Source: Leclercia sp. AS011
GTDB lineage: Bacteria; Pseudomonadota; Gammaproteobacteria; Enterobacterales; Enterobacteriaceae
DNA length: 64,000 bases
Direction: 5' to 3'
NCBI RefSeq assembly: GCF_037152535.1
Contig: NZ_JBBCMA010000001.1
Coordinates: 1,984,001 to 2,048,000 of the forward strand
Part shown: piece by piece, positions 63,884 through 64,000 of the stretch
Layout of the letters: every line of letters starts with the position of its first letter
Numbering within the stretch: the stretch's first letter is position 1
Notes under the pieces: generated by a model
What the model saw: only the letters and a program-made list of their open reading frames with translations
Told to the model about the DNA's origin: nothing
Database searches by the model: none
Position numbers and translations under genes: made by a program

Positions 63884-64000
63884 AATGAAAGTCTTAATGG
63901 TTCTCACCTCGCACAGTGACCTGGGTAATACCGGTAAGAAAACGGGCTTCTGGCTGGAAGAGTTTGCCGCCCCGTATTACATCTTCAAGGATGCGGGGGC
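63884..64000 (+). CDS. DJ-1/PfpI-family protein (partial, runs off the window)
   Basis: The first 39 codons (MKVLMVLTSHSDLGNTGKKTGFWLEEFAAPYY) are inside the window. They match the N-terminus of the Hsp31-like class I glutamine-amidotransferase-fold proteins, with the conserved Glu in WLEE that pairs with the nucleophile Cys further on. GGAGAT precedes the ATG. Its role may be glyoxalase-like or chaperone-like, and cannot be told from this piece. Confidence 0.85.

Noticed and set aside
1..64000. CRISPR arrays, tRNA or rRNA genes, IS elements, prophage
   Set aside because: I looked for regular direct repeats with spacers, cloverleaf-like ends, transposase motifs and phage genes and saw none. 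The only repeats are REP/BIME units and short local duplications.

Overview
This window is the chromosome of a member of the Enterobacteriaceae, probably near Enterobacter, Lelliottia or Leclercia. Most of it follows the gene order known from E. coli, read in the opposite direction: amiD-ybjQ-ybjP-artPIQMJ-rlmC-ybjO-potIHGF-ybjN-rimK-nfsA-grxA-ybjM-ybjL-rybB-rcdA-ybjJ-ybjI-mdfA-ybjG-deoR-dacC-gstB-yliI-bssR-rimO. Several accessory blocks interrupt that backbone. A yellow-pigment (crt) cluster in this backbone would suit a Leclercia-like organism, but the species cannot be settled from sequence reading alone. I saw no tRNA, rRNA, IS element, prophage gene or CRISPR array.

Layout. 1-8.0 kb: one end of a type II secretion system, with gspC-D-E-F-G running leftwards off the window and the accessory pair gspA-gspB running divergently. 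GspA appears to have lost both Walker motifs. 8.0-10.1 kb: a small IprA-like regulator, then amiD and ybjQ. 10.2-14.7 kb: ybjP and the arginine transporter genes artPIQM plus artJ, with ArgR-box-like sites. 14.7-17.1 kb: a two-component system, absent from this position in E. coli, flanked by REP repeats. 17.1-25.5 kb: rlmC, ybjO, the putrescine transporter potFGHI with a REP element and a perfect hairpin between potF and potG, then ybjN, rimK and nfsA. 25.7-28.5 kb: grxA, ybjM, ybjL and the sigma-E-dependent sRNA RybB.

28.6-34.6 kb: a carotenoid cluster inserted after rybB, with crtZ on the + strand and crtE-fni-crtY-crtI-crtB on the - strand. It should make zeaxanthin from FPP plus IPP. There is no crtX, so no zeaxanthin glucosides are expected from this cluster. 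35.0-37.4 kb: an uncharacterised two-gene operon, a lipoprotein and a six-helix inner-membrane protein, which I could not assign to any family. 37.4-43.7 kb: rcdA/ybjJ/ybjI, mdfA, then an extra PAP2 phosphatase gene placed directly in front of ybjG behind a perfect PmrA(BasR)-box pattern, then deoR. 43.8-50.4 kb: dacC, gstB, yliI, bssR, a LysR regulator, an unlisted 57-residue ORF and rimO.

50.5-57.9 kb: a complete glucoselysine/fructoselysine (gfr-type) operon, consisting of a mannose-family PTS (IIA, IIB, IIC, IID), two SIS-domain deglycases and a LevR-type sigma-54 activator. A perfect -24/-12 sigma-54 promoter lies in the 94-bp gap in front of the IIA gene. 58.2-61.2 kb: small accessory genes of unknown or loosely known function (an NlpC/P60 lipoprotein, three unknown proteins and a GNAT acetyltransferase), AT-richer in part, with REP elements between them. 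61.4-64 kb: a membrane-bound PQQ-dependent dehydrogenase and the start of a DJ-1/PfpI-family gene.

The best candidates for something undescribed are the lipoprotein/membrane-protein operon at 34971-37384, the PmrA-box PAP2 pair at 41460-42865, the ATPase-dead GspA, the possible structured leader of the unknown gene at 59067, and the unknown gene pair at 59922-60748.
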